DNA of 26,765 nucleotides, from positions 1 through 26,765 of the forward strand of contig CAYUAI010000059.1 of the NCBI GenBank assembly GCA_964442745.1, written 5' to 3'. Below the pieces are notes generated by a model that did no database searches, was not told the origin of the DNA, and worked only from the letters and a program-made list of their open reading frames with translations. The first letter of the stretch is position 1. The number at the start of each line of letters is the position of its first letter. Position numbers and translations under genes: made by a program. Positions 6,058 to 14,512 of this stretch are shown here, piece by piece. This stretch comes from CAYUAI01 sp964442745. GTDB lineage: Bacteria; Pseudomonadota; Gammaproteobacteria; S012-40.

Positions 6058-8763
6058 TCAAACAACTGGATTGCTAAAGAAAGTATTACGGATAAATTTC
6101 CGTGTCAGATCCACGGGGATAATAATGAACGATAATGCCAAGACATAAAGCCATTCACTTAGCGTCAAACCCACCGTTCGCAAAACTTCGCCACCAAAGT
6201 AAGTAAATACGATTTGAAGTACAAAAATGAGAACAACCACAAAAATAAAATTTTTGTTCTCCCCCAGATGCTCAAAAAGATTCATACTCTCGGTCCTTGA
6301 GTTAAATTTATTAAAATTATTAATGAAGACAAAAAAGCCAAAAAAGGCCGTGAGCAATACCGCTTTCCCATCATAATTAGGGTCGGCTAAATCTCCACAA
6401 CGCATAGGATCACAGAGGAACCACCCGGCCACGGTATCAGACGTGAGAAAGACCAGGCTAAGCATCGCGATAGTGATACCGTTGACAAGGATAGCAGACC
6501 ACATGTCGTTGTTAATCAGCGGGGCATTGATTGGATTTGGTTTTTCGTGCATATATCGCCGCAGCGCGACTTCTCCGGAAAAAGCAAAAGCAGCCAGCGT
6601 GTCCATGATAATATTAATCCAAAGCAATTGGGTCATCGTCAGTGGGAGATCAATGCCGAAGAAGGGTCCCAAGAAAGCAACAAGAATGGCGGCGACATTG
6701 ACTGAAAGTTGAAAAATTAAAAACTTTCTAATCGATTTCAGCAGCGTTCTCCCGTAAAGGACGGCATTGGTTAGCGAAGTAAAATTGTTGTCGAGAATCA
6801 CAATATCACTCGACTCCTTCGTCATATCTGTCCCACTGCCCATGGAAAACCCAACATCTGCATTTTTTACCGCCGGTGCATCATTTACCCCATCGCCGGT
6901 CATACCCACCACGAGGTTCATTTGCTTCGCTAATTTCACTAACCGACTCTTGTCAGTGGGTAACGCTCGTGCAACCACACAGAGTTCTGGCATGATTTTC
7001 TTTATTTCTTCGTCATTTAATGCGTCAAGTTCTACCGAGGATAATACCGTGGAATGACTGCCTTTGAGAATACCGACTTCACGAGCGATCGCTTGTGCTG
7101 TTGCCTTAGAATCACCCGTAATCATCACCACCTGGATACCCGCCTGCTGAGCTGTCAAGACGGCGGGTTTAGACTGAGGGCGAATCTCGTCGCGGAGCCC
7201 AAAAACTGCAACGAGGGTGAGCTCTTCTGGCAGGGTATTTTCATTGCTAATAGGTTTTTCTGAAATGGCCAAACCGATCAAACGCATCGCACGATCAGTC
7301 AATGCGGCCATACTATCCTCAAGGGTGTCAATGGTTTCGATCGGCTGACGTTCCCCTCGTGGGTCCAGGTAATGAGTACAACCAGAGAGAATAATTTCTG
7401 CCGCGCCTTTAACCAGGGTCAGTGATCGTGCCCCCTCAACCTGTGTCGCTGAAAATTTATAGGCACTGTTGAAGGGAATATCTGCAACAGACTTAAGATC
7501 ATCCTTTTCGGATAGACGCAATCCAAGGCATTTAAGTAAGGCTTTCTCGGTCGGATTAGCACCAACAATCAGCGGATTTTCAGGGTCTGCCAGATCAATG
7601 GATGCCGAGGTATTATTGCGAAGTGAAAAAATAATTTCATGCTGAATAGCCTCTGGCATTTCATTGATGGACGAAAAAATCTGACCATCACCACTCAGCA
7701 CATTAGCTACCTGCAGACGTCCTTCGGTCAGCGTTCCGGTTTTATCACAGAAGAGGATATTGAGACTTCCAGAGGTTTCAATACCTAGTAATTTACGGAC
7801 AAGCACATTGGCTCTCAATAATTTGCGCATATTCAGTGAAAGCACGACCGCTATCATCATCGGCAAACCTTCGGGCACCGCAACAACAATGATGATAATC
7901 GCAAGAATAATCGCCGTCACGACCCGATAGATAATCGCGCCAGAAGGCTGAGCGAAATAAGCATCTAAGCTGCCTGTCGCTACATAACCGACATTCGGAT
8001 CAAAAAAGAGGTGATTAAACATGAAGGCTAGTGCAATCAGCGTCGCACCGATGTAACCGAAGGTGGTAATCTGTTGACCAAGCTTAGCCAATTTCTGCTG
8101 AAGCGGCGAGAGACGATCTTCTGCTGAAACCAATTCTTTCAGAGTCGCGCCGTATTTTGTTTTATCGCCAACCACCTGCACCTTCATCACGCCTTCACCA
8201 TCTTCAACGAGCCCGGCACGCGATAGACCGTTCTTTTGTTCATCGATATTTTTTTCATCTTTCGTCGAAATTTTTCTAATCGGTTCTGATTCCCCAGTTA
8301 GCGCCGATTCATTGATTTCCAGGTCTCCCTCCAACAAAAAACCATCAGCGGGAATATTATCTCCTGGCTGTAACAATACATAATCAGTGACGACTAAATC
8401 ATCAATGAGAATTTCCTGCAGAGATCCATCGCGGAAAACCTTAACTTTGACTTTAGAGGCTTCTGATAGCAGTCGCTGGAATTCATTTTCATTGCTATAT
8501 TCCGAAAGGGTAGCCACCAGCGTTGCGAATACCACCGCGAGGGCAATTCCCAAACCTTCATACCAGGGTGCAAAACCCAAGGCGGCCAAGATCAAAGTAA
8601 CAGCCAGTGCCACGATTAAAATGACAATGATAGGATCTTTCAGATTCGCTAAGAGCTTATCTAAGAACGTATCGGCTTCCTGAGTCGTTACCGCATTTGG
8701 ACCATGACTCTGCCGTGATTCCAGAACCTCTTGGGCCGAAAGACCTAAATAGGAAAATTTCAT
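6058..8763 (-). CDS. P2B (PMCA-type) calcium-transporting ATPase
   Basis: A 901-residue inner-membrane pump predicted to export Ca2+ using ATP. Motifs in order: TGES (156-159), PEGLP in M4 (297-301), the phosphorylation site CDKTGTLT with Asp340, and TGDGVNDAP (622-630). M6 is WINIIMDTLAAFAF with Asn717 and Asp721. The Glu in PEGLP plus the N-x3-D of M6 are the single Ca2+ site of PMCA-type pumps; the SERCA second site is absent. No calmodulin-binding tail is evident. The ATG at 8763 follows GGAG. It lies 268 bp after another P2 ATPase, with a repeat element between them, so the two may be separately transcribed. Other divalent substrates such as Mn2+ cannot be excluded. Confidence 0.88.
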   Translation of the reverse strand: MKFSYLGLSAQEVLESRQSHGPNAVTTQEADTFLDKLLANLKDPIIVILIVALAVTLILAALGFAPWYEGLGIALAVVFATLVATLSEYSNENEFQRLLSEASKVKVKVFRDGSLQEILIDDLVVTDYVLLQPGDNIPADGFLLEGDLEINESALTGESEPIRKISTKDEKNIDEQKNGLSRAGLVEDGEGVMKVQVVGDKTKYGATLKELVSAEDRLSPLQQKLAKLGQQITTFGYIGATLIALAFMFNHLFFDPNVGYVATGSLDAYFAQPSGAIIYRVVTAIILAIIIIVVAVPEGLPMMIAVVLSLNMRKLLRANVLVRKLLGIETSGSLNILFCDKTGTLTEGRLQVANVLSGDGQIFSSINEMPEAIQHEIIFSLRNNTSASIDLADPENPLIVGANPTEKALLKCLGLRLSEKDDLKSVADIPFNSAYKFSATQVEGARSLTLVKGAAEIILSGCTHYLDPRGERQPIETIDTLEDSMAALTDRAMRLIGLAISEKPISNENTLPEELTLVAVFGLRDEIRPQSKPAVLTAQQAGIQVVMITGDSKATAQAIAREVGILKGSHSTVLSSVELDALNDEEIKKIMPELCVVARALPTDKSRLVKLAKQMNLVVGMTGDGVNDAPAVKNADVGFSMGSGTDMTKESSDIVILDNNFTSLTNAVLYGRTLLKSIRKFLIFQLSVNVAAILVAFLGPFFGIDLPLTMTQLLWINIIMDTLAAFAFSGEVALRRYMHEKPNPINAPLINNDMWSAILVNGITIAMLSLVFLTSDTVAGWFLCDPMRCGDLADPNYDGKAVLLTAFFGFFVFINNFNKFNSRTESMNLFEHLGENKNFIFVVVLIFVLQIVFTYFGGEVLRTVGLTLSEWLYVLALSFIIIPVDLTRKFIRNTFFSNPVV

Positions 8764-8792
8764 TCATTGACTCCGCAAGTGAAGATTGATAA

Positions 8793-8987
8793 CTTAACCC
8801 TAACGTTTCAAAAAAAGTGAGGAAAAAAGATTTAGTTGCTGTAGATAAGAGCGAAACGGAGTTTTTTCTAAGACAAACAATGTCATTCATTGTGAGCTTT
8901 AGAAAAAGCGAGTATTCGTTCTTAGAGGCGGCAAATAAAGCAGTGTAACAGTTTTTAACCCGTTTTTTTTGAAACGTTAGGGCTAAG
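8793..8987. mobile_element. 195-bp MITE-like element with terminal inverted repeats
   Basis: The left end (8793-8815) and right end (8965-8987) are inverted repeats of 23 bp with one mismatch, containing CCCTAACGTTTCAAAAAA. TA is the dinucleotide next to each repeat core, which would fit a Tc1/IS630-type target duplication. It holds no gene. A second, internally shortened copy lies at 2936-3025 in the opposite orientation. It fills most of the gap between the two P2 ATPase genes. Confidence 0.65.
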
Positions 8988-9031
8988 AAATAGGCACCAA
9001 AGTTTGAGCCTCACAAAAATTGTTTAATTAA

Positions 9032-11728
9032 CTATTTAATTCGCCCTCTACATCGCACAAAATACTTCTCTAACTCGACTAGAAATAATACGGAAGAGGA
9101 GACAATCAGAATACGTACCCATACTTGCAAATCAATTTCTGCGCTACCAAACAAAGAATGCATTGGTGTCAAGTAGGTAAAACCCAGCTGAAATATAAAG
9201 AGCACCCCAATTGCAATCAGCACGTAACGGTTACCTGTGAATCCTTCCCAGCTAAATATCGAGTCCGTGATATAACGAGCATTGAATAAATAAAATATCT
9301 CGAACATGACTAATGTATTTACAGCAACTGTCCGTGCCTGCTCAATGCTGGCTCCTTGCCCTATCTCCCAAAGAAAAAGACCCATTGTTCCACTCATGAT
9401 AATGAGCGAGACAAATACCACCCTCCAAATTAGGTAATGAGTCAGAATTGGCTCATGTGCATCGCGTGGGGGGCGCCGCATAACATTTTGTTCGGGCGGC
9501 TCAAATGCCAATGCTAGCGCTAAAGTAACAGCCGTTATCATATTCACCCAGAGTATCTGCACAGGCGTTAACGGTAACTGGTAAAAACCAAATAAGATGG
9601 CACCAAGAATAATCAATGCCTCACCGCCATTCGTCGGCAAAATAAAGAGGATAGCTTTTTTCAGGTTATCGTAAACCGTACGGCCCTCTTCAACAGCATG
9701 AATAATTGATGCGAAATTATCATCGGCGAGCACCATTTCGGCTGCCTCCTTAGCCGCTTCGGTGCCATTGTGACCCATCGCAGTACCGATGTCAGCTCGT
9801 TTCAAGGCTGGCGCATCGTTTACGCCATCCCCTGTCATGGCCACAATCAAACCCTGCTCTTGCAACAATCTAACTAAACGCAGTTTATGTTCAGGGTTAA
9901 CTCGCGCATACACATCAACATCTTGAACACGTTGACGGAGATCATCATCATTGATTGACTCTAGCTCTTGTCCGGTAAGTACATCGTCGGCATTTATGAG
10001 TTTAAGTTGCTGGGCGATGCTGCGCGCTGTGACTCCGTGATCGCCGGTGATCATCTTCACTCGGATGCCTGCCTTACCGCAGGCTCGCACCGCTTCCATA
10101 GCTTCCACGCGAGGTGGATCAATCAAGCCAAACATACCGAGTATAATTAGCTCATTTTCTACATCACTGAACGTTAGTTCCCGCTGATCATGGCTTACCG
10201 GTTTAAAGGCAATTGCCAATACTCGTTGACCTTGCTGTGCCATTCTTTCAATACGGGTCAACCAGTAATTTTTATCTAGAGACTGGTCTCCATTAATCGT
10301 TCTCTGAAAAGCACTCATTTCTAATACCCGTTCAGGGGCACCTTTCAGGAAAATGAATGCGTCGCCGGTATGACTATGATGAAGCGTCGCCATAAAACGA
10401 TGCTCAGATTCAAAAGGGATAAGATCAGTGCGTGGATATTGTTTTTTTTCTATCTCAATATCCAGCCCGGCCTTTAATCCTGAGATTAATAACGCACCTT
10501 CCATCGGATCACCATGAACCAAACATTCGCTATCTCTTTGTTCCAGCGATGCATCATTGCACAATACCGCCGCCCGAGCGACTTCCAGCAAAAGAGGCTT
10601 GTCTTCTGGAAGGATATCCTTGTTCGATAGCAGTATCGAACCATGGGGATCGTAACCGGTACCACCGAGTTCAAACAGATTCTCAGCGGTAGCAATAGCA
10701 CGCACGGTCATTTCATTACGAGTTAGAGTGCCAGTTTTGTCTGAACAAATAACGGATACGGCGCCTAAGGTTTCGACGGCAGGCAGCTTGCGGATAATCG
10801 CATTACGGCGAGCCATCCGTTGCACACCGATAGCCAACGTAATAGTCACAATAGCAGGCAATCCCTCAGGGATTGCAGCCACCGCCAGGCTGACAGCAGC
10901 AAGAAACATTTCAGCAATCACATAATCTCGCACCAGTGAGCCGAACGCGAAAGTCATACTAGCAATCGCCATAATAGCGATGGTAAGCCAACGGCTAAAC
11001 TGGCCCAGTTGACGTAATAGCGGAGTTGTTATTGACTCAACTTCCGAAACCAGTGTACTGATGCAACCAATTTCGGTTTTCGCCCCCGTCGTTACGACCG
11101 CACCGGCACCTTGACCATGAGTAACAAGCGTACCGGAATAAGCCATACTGCGTCGATCACCGATCACGCTCTGCTGTGCAATAGGATCAATTATTTTATC
11201 TACCGCCATCGACTCACCTGTCAGTACCGACTCCTGAATTTGCAGTCCGTTAACACGAAACAACCGTAGATCTGCCGGTACCTTATCACCTGATTGCAAC
11301 AAAACAATATCCCCAGATACCAAGGATTCGGCTCGGATCGTCATTTGTCGACCATCACGGATCACCATAGCATTAAGAGAAAGCATCTGTCGTATTGCTC
11401 GCAAAGCATCCTCGGCCTTGCCTTCTTGCACGAAGCCGATCACTGCATTGAGAAGAATGACACCGAGTATCACACTAGAATCTAACCAGTGCCCGAGCAT
11501 GGCGGTAACCGCGCATGCAGCAATCAATACATAGATCAGTACATTATGAAATTGATAAAAAAACCGCACCAGTGAACTACGTGTCTTTGTCTCGACCAGT
11601 TGATTCGGTCCATATTTGATAAGTCTGCTTTCGGCCTCTTCTGTGGATAGACCTTCTGTGGTTGTTTCGAGTGATTCAAAAACGGTTTTTACGCTTTCGC
11701 TATGGTGGTGGATTATCATGGCTTGCAC
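9032..11728 (-). CDS. P2-type (PacL/SERCA-like) cation ATPase
   Basis: An 898-residue membrane pump. An N-terminal cation-ATPase region (SVKTVFESL, GLSTEEAESRL) is followed by TGES (170-173), PEGLP (287-291), CSDKTGTLT with Asp330, LKGAPE (461-466) and TGDGVNDAP (632-640). Ten membrane helices are predicted. Against SERCA, M5 keeps Asn700 and Glu703 (PTNGGEA) and M6 keeps Asn729 and Thr732 (WVNMITAV). The essential Asp is Ala733, so standard Ca2+ transport is doubtful and another cation is possible. The start is either GTG at 11728, with GGGGG close upstream, or ATG three codons later at 11719. It is the first of two ATPases on this strand. Confidence 0.88.
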   Translation of the reverse strand: MQAMIIHHHSESVKTVFESLETTTEGLSTEEAESRLIKYGPNQLVETKTRSSLVRFFYQFHNVLIYVLIAACAVTAMLGHWLDSSVILGVILLNAVIGFVQEGKAEDALRAIRQMLSLNAMVIRDGRQMTIRAESLVSGDIVLLQSGDKVPADLRLFRVNGLQIQESVLTGESMAVDKIIDPIAQQSVIGDRRSMAYSGTLVTHGQGAGAVVTTGAKTEIGCISTLVSEVESITTPLLRQLGQFSRWLTIAIMAIASMTFAFGSLVRDYVIAEMFLAAVSLAVAAIPEGLPAIVTITLAIGVQRMARRNAIIRKLPAVETLGAVSVICSDKTGTLTRNEMTVRAIATAENLFELGGTGYDPHGSILLSNKDILPEDKPLLLEVARAAVLCNDASLEQRDSECLVHGDPMEGALLISGLKAGLDIEIEKKQYPRTDLIPFESEHRFMATLHHSHTGDAFIFLKGAPERVLEMSAFQRTINGDQSLDKNYWLTRIERMAQQGQRVLAIAFKPVSHDQRELTFSDVENELIILGMFGLIDPPRVEAMEAVRACGKAGIRVKMITGDHGVTARSIAQQLKLINADDVLTGQELESINDDDLRQRVQDVDVYARVNPEHKLRLVRLLQEQGLIVAMTGDGVNDAPALKRADIGTAMGHNGTEAAKEAAEMVLADDNFASIIHAVEEGRTVYDNLKKAILFILPTNGGEALIILGAILFGFYQLPLTPVQILWVNMITAVTLALALAFEPPEQNVMRRPPRDAHEPILTHYLIWRVVFVSLIIMSGTMGLFLWEIGQGASIEQARTVAVNTLVMFEIFYLFNARYITDSIFSWEGFTGNRYVLIAIGVLFIFQLGFTYLTPMHSLFGSAEIDLQVWVRILIVSSSVLFLVELEKYFVRCRGRIK

Positions 11729-11855
11729 AATCCCCCGCAGAAAAAACGTTGTTCAAACCTTTTAGGAATAGACACGCAATAACCTCCCGGTTTCGCCTCC
11801 CATCTTCCGCCTGTCTTCGCCCGTTCTTCAAAGCTTCTGCTCCTGCTCACGCCCC

Positions 11856-11980
11856 TCGCCTAAAGCGCCTACTGTTGGTACCTACTTCCCTGTAGGCAAT
11901 CACAAAATCTCGAAATAGAACGACGATTCCTGCACTGTTGTTCACTCAGAACGAACGCCAACAGTCGGCGCTTTAGGCGA
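11856..11980. repeat. 125-bp element with 23-bp inverted arms
   Basis: Arms 11856-11878 and 11958-11980 are inverted repeats of 23 bp with one mismatch, with TCGCCTAAAGCGCC at the outer end and CTGTTGG inside. The loop contains a smaller stem, CCTAC-N6-GTAGG, near 11883-11898. A 15-bp piece of the arm recurs at 2009-2023. It could fold as a strong cruciform or RNA hairpin, or be a small non-autonomous mobile element. Confidence 0.6.
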
Positions 11981-12016
11981 ACACAAACTCAATCTGGGCG
12001 CCAAATAGGGAAGTTA

Positions 12017-12043
12017 TTACATGCCCATTCCTTACATGCCCAT
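12017..12043. repeat. Tandem pair of TTACATGCCCAT
   Basis: Two exact 12-bp copies at 12017-12028 and 12032-12043, 15 bp apart start to start. This could be a double site for a DNA-binding protein or a small duplication. Confidence 0.4.
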
Positions 12044-12139
12044 ATTTATCGACATTGATTTGGCCACCACCGAAAGTGGGTAAACAGGAATATGACTTGT
12101 CGTTTCAGCTACTCAGGACAAAAATATGTATCGCACTCA

Positions 12140-12169
12140 ATACCTAAACCTCAAACGCTTCGGGTATAT
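12140..12169. repeat. 30-bp hairpin repeat, copy 1
   Basis: 27 of 30 bases match 15596-15625; the three differences are all transitions. The ends (ATACCTAAA and TTCGGGTAT) pair around a ten-base loop. It lies about 90 bp past the Rieske gene stop. It has no U tract, so it resembles a REP-type extragenic palindrome more than a terminator. Confidence 0.5.
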
Positions 12170-12261
12170 ATTTTAGGCTCAACCGATATAACCTGGCACC
12201 GCCCACTGCAATCCGCCGAGAAACAATGCGTAATCAATCAAAAAAGGCACGCCTTCGACCA

Positions 12262-12789
12262 TTAGGCTTGACCTAATAACAGCTTTTCTGCCTCAATAAA
12301 TCGATAAGGAAACAAATAGAGATTTTTCGGGGCCGGCCCTCTGAGTACTCGACCACTGTTATCATACCGACTGCCGTGACAAGGACAAAACCATCCTTCT
12401 GGTTTTCTGGTTGGCACACAGCCAAGATGAGTGCATAAACCGATGACGACCAACCATTCAGGCTTGAGGACACGAGCCTCATCCGCCTGTGGATCAATAT
12501 CGCTTCCCATTGATGCTTGCATGGCCGTAATCTGCACTTCGGTGCGGTGTAGTATGAATATGGGTTTACTTTGCCATTCAATCGTTTTTGTTTCACCAGA
12601 TTTGATATGGCTAATATCCACCTCAATGATGGATTTAGCAACAATATCAGCCGATGGGTTCATGCTGCTAATGAATGGCCAAGTTGCTGCCGCAATACCC
12701 ACACCAGCAACAGCAGACGTCGCTTTTTCAAGGAATTGGCGGCGATCAGGCTCTGCAGGTGCCTCTATTTTTTCATCCGATGTCGTCAT
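12262..12789 (-). CDS. petA: Rieske [2Fe-2S] protein (bc1 iron-sulfur subunit type)
   Basis: The 175-residue protein has an N-terminal Tat-type signal anchor (DRRQFLEKATSAVAGVG, about 15-31). The Rieske cluster motifs CTHLGC and CPCHGS carry the two Cys and two His ligands plus the disulfide Cys pair; GPAP follows. The EWLVVIGLCTHLGC context is that of ubiquinol-cytochrome c reductase subunits, which pass electrons from ubiquinol to cytochrome c1. No cytochrome b or c1 gene is nearby, and the protein is slightly shorter than usual, so it may be an extra or specialised copy. It follows the PFOR flavoprotein by 100 bp on the same strand. Its ATG has GAGGG upstream. Confidence 0.85.
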   Translation of the reverse strand: MTTSDEKIEAPAEPDRRQFLEKATSAVAGVGIAAATWPFISSMNPSADIVAKSIIEVDISHIKSGETKTIEWQSKPIFILHRTEVQITAMQASMGSDIDPQADEARVLKPEWLVVIGLCTHLGCVPTRKPEGWFCPCHGSRYDNSGRVLRGPAPKNLYLFPYRFIEAEKLLLGQA

Positions 12790-12889
12790 TGAAATACCCT
12801 CATGAGTTAGTTAAAAAACTTCTAAAGTTCACTTTAAATTATCTGAAAACAATAGCCACAATGATCTATAAAGCTAAATAACAAATATA

Positions 12890-14512
12890 TTAATCGCGAA
12901 TCATATCAATATGCCCGCTAGGACACTCTTGGGCACAAATACCACAGCCCTTACAATAATCATAATCAATGCTATATTTCTCAGCTTGCTTGATGACAGC
13001 GGCATCAGGGCAAAAATGCCAACAATTATCACATTCGAAACAAACCCCACAACTCAAACACCGCTTCGCCTCAAAGAGTGTATCATCCGTGGAAAAATTG
13101 GGCATTGATGTTTGAAAATCCAAAGCTCGACTTTCATGCTTGGTTTCGCGACGGGTTAACTTTGGATAATAATTAGTATTTAAATTTTTAAAGGTAATTT
13201 CAGCTTTTTGGTGGGGCTTACCCAGGGATTCTGTGTGACCGAGAAAAGCCATCATTGACATCGCTGTTTGATAACCACTACCGACAGCGGTAGCTACATT
13301 TCTGGGCTTGCCTGCCGCATCACCCCCCATCCATACGCCAGATATTTCGGATTGTAGCCACCCATCAAGCCCGTTGCCATCGACCTCCTGACCCATCGCA
13401 AAAATCACCCGATCTGCCGGTAAGAATATCTCCGTTCCATCAAACAGTTTTGGATTAAAATGCCCATGACGATCATGCACTTGGTCAATCTGAGCGAGTT
13501 CTAAACCCGACAAATGCTCACCATTACGCACTAAACAACGCACCCCATGACGATAGAGTATAAACACACCATCCGCCTCGGCTTCGGCCACTTCTTGTGG
13601 TGAGGCGGGTATCTCAGTACCCGCTTGCCCATGGTGATGACCATGTGGCTGCTGAGGACAAACGACTGTCACTTTTTCGGCACCTAAACGACGCGCACAA
13701 CGCGCTGCATCCATCGCCGTATTGCCTCCCCCAACGACAACCACTTGTTTGGGCAAACGGGTTATCCCACCTTGCTTCACTTGACACAAAAAATCAAACC
13801 CAGCCATCACGTTATGCTCAGAAGGATTGATTTCATCCCGATAGATACGGGGCTGTTGTGCGCCGATTGCCACAAAGATGGCAGAATATTCTTCACTCAG
13901 AGATTCCGCGCTGAAATCCGAGCCAACGCGAGTATTAAGTCGCAATTGAATACCTAAGGCAAGAATAGCTGCGATTTCTTGAGCCAATACTGACTTAGGC
14001 AAACGATACTCAGGAATCACGCGATACATGGTACCACCTGGCTCGGCTTGGGCATCAAAGATAGTCACCGGATACCCGTACCGTGCTAATTGAAAAGCGC
14101 AAGATAAGCCGGCCGGACCCGCCCCAATCACGGCCACTTGCTGGGTTTGTTGTGGCATGTTCAATGGCTGGTGACGCCAACCATGCTGTAAAGCCAAATC
14201 GCCCAAGTAACGCTCTACCATATGTATATTAACAGCACTGTCTAAATATTTTCGATTACAACCCAATTCACACGGATGATAACAGATGCGGCCCATCACG
14301 GCGGGAAAAGGATTGGTTTGTGTTAACTGGTGCCAAGCTGCCTCCCATTGCTGATCACTGATTAATGCCAGATAAGCCTGAATATCTTCAGCCGCCGGAC
14401 AAGTCTGCCCACAAGGAGGCCATTTGTTGTGATATATTGGCCGCTGGATGCGCCAATCGCCCGTATGATAAGCGAGCGTACTGCCCGGGTTTATCGATAG
14501 TTGATGACTCAT
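12890..14512 (-). CDS. NAD(P)H-type flavoprotein fused to 2[4Fe-4S] ferredoxin (PFOR delta-like)
   Basis: A 540-residue protein related to the glutamate synthase small subunit. N-terminal Fe-S ligands (PPCGQTCPAAEDIQ and CYHPCELGC) precede an FAD site (VAVIGAGPAGLSCAFQLARY), an NAD(P) site (VVVVGGGNTAMDAARCARRLG) and the second FAD stretch (GGDAAG). A C-terminal ferredoxin domain has CLSCGVCFECDNC and CKGCGICAQECP. It likely connects the ferredoxin product of PFOR with NAD(P)(H), replacing a separate delta subunit. The ATG at 14512 overlaps the beta-subunit stop (ATGA) and has GAGGAA upstream. The longer frame upstream lies inside the beta gene and was not used. A His-rich insertion, PHGHHHGQAG, interrupts the NAD(P) domain. 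Confidence 0.88.
   Translation of the reverse strand: MSHQLSINPGSTLAYHTGDWRIQRPIYHNKWPPCGQTCPAAEDIQAYLALISDQQWEAAWHQLTQTNPFPAVMGRICYHPCELGCNRKYLDSAVNIHMVERYLGDLALQHGWRHQPLNMPQQTQQVAVIGAGPAGLSCAFQLARYGYPVTIFDAQAEPGGTMYRVIPEYRLPKSVLAQEIAAILALGIQLRLNTRVGSDFSAESLSEEYSAIFVAIGAQQPRIYRDEINPSEHNVMAGFDFLCQVKQGGITRLPKQVVVVGGGNTAMDAARCARRLGAEKVTVVCPQQPHGHHHGQAGTEIPASPQEVAEAEADGVFILYRHGVRCLVRNGEHLSGLELAQIDQVHDRHGHFNPKLFDGTEIFLPADRVIFAMGQEVDGNGLDGWLQSEISGVWMGGDAAGKPRNVATAVGSGYQTAMSMMAFLGHTESLGKPHQKAEITFKNLNTNYYPKLTRRETKHESRALDFQTSMPNFSTDDTLFEAKRCLSCGVCFECDNCWHFCPDAAVIKQAEKYSIDYDYCKGCGICAQECPSGHIDMIRD

Larger units (their letters stand above)
11729..12261. other. Long intergenic region with three repeat structures
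   Basis: No credible gene. It holds the 125-bp inverted-repeat element (11856-11980), a direct repeat of TTACATGCCCAT (12017-12028 and 12032-12043), and one copy of the 30-bp hairpin repeat (12140-12169). The promoter of the P2 ATPase should lie here but no clear -35/-10 pair was found. Confidence 0.5.

Noticed and set aside
8657..8890. Minus-strand frame of 77 codons at the start of the PMCA-like ATPase
   Set aside because: It overlaps the ATPase start in another frame and part of the MITE-like element; composition is repeat-derived.
11856..11980. Integron attC site
   Set aside because: The arms lack the outer RYYYAAC/GTTRRRY core pair, and no integrase or gene cassette is nearby.
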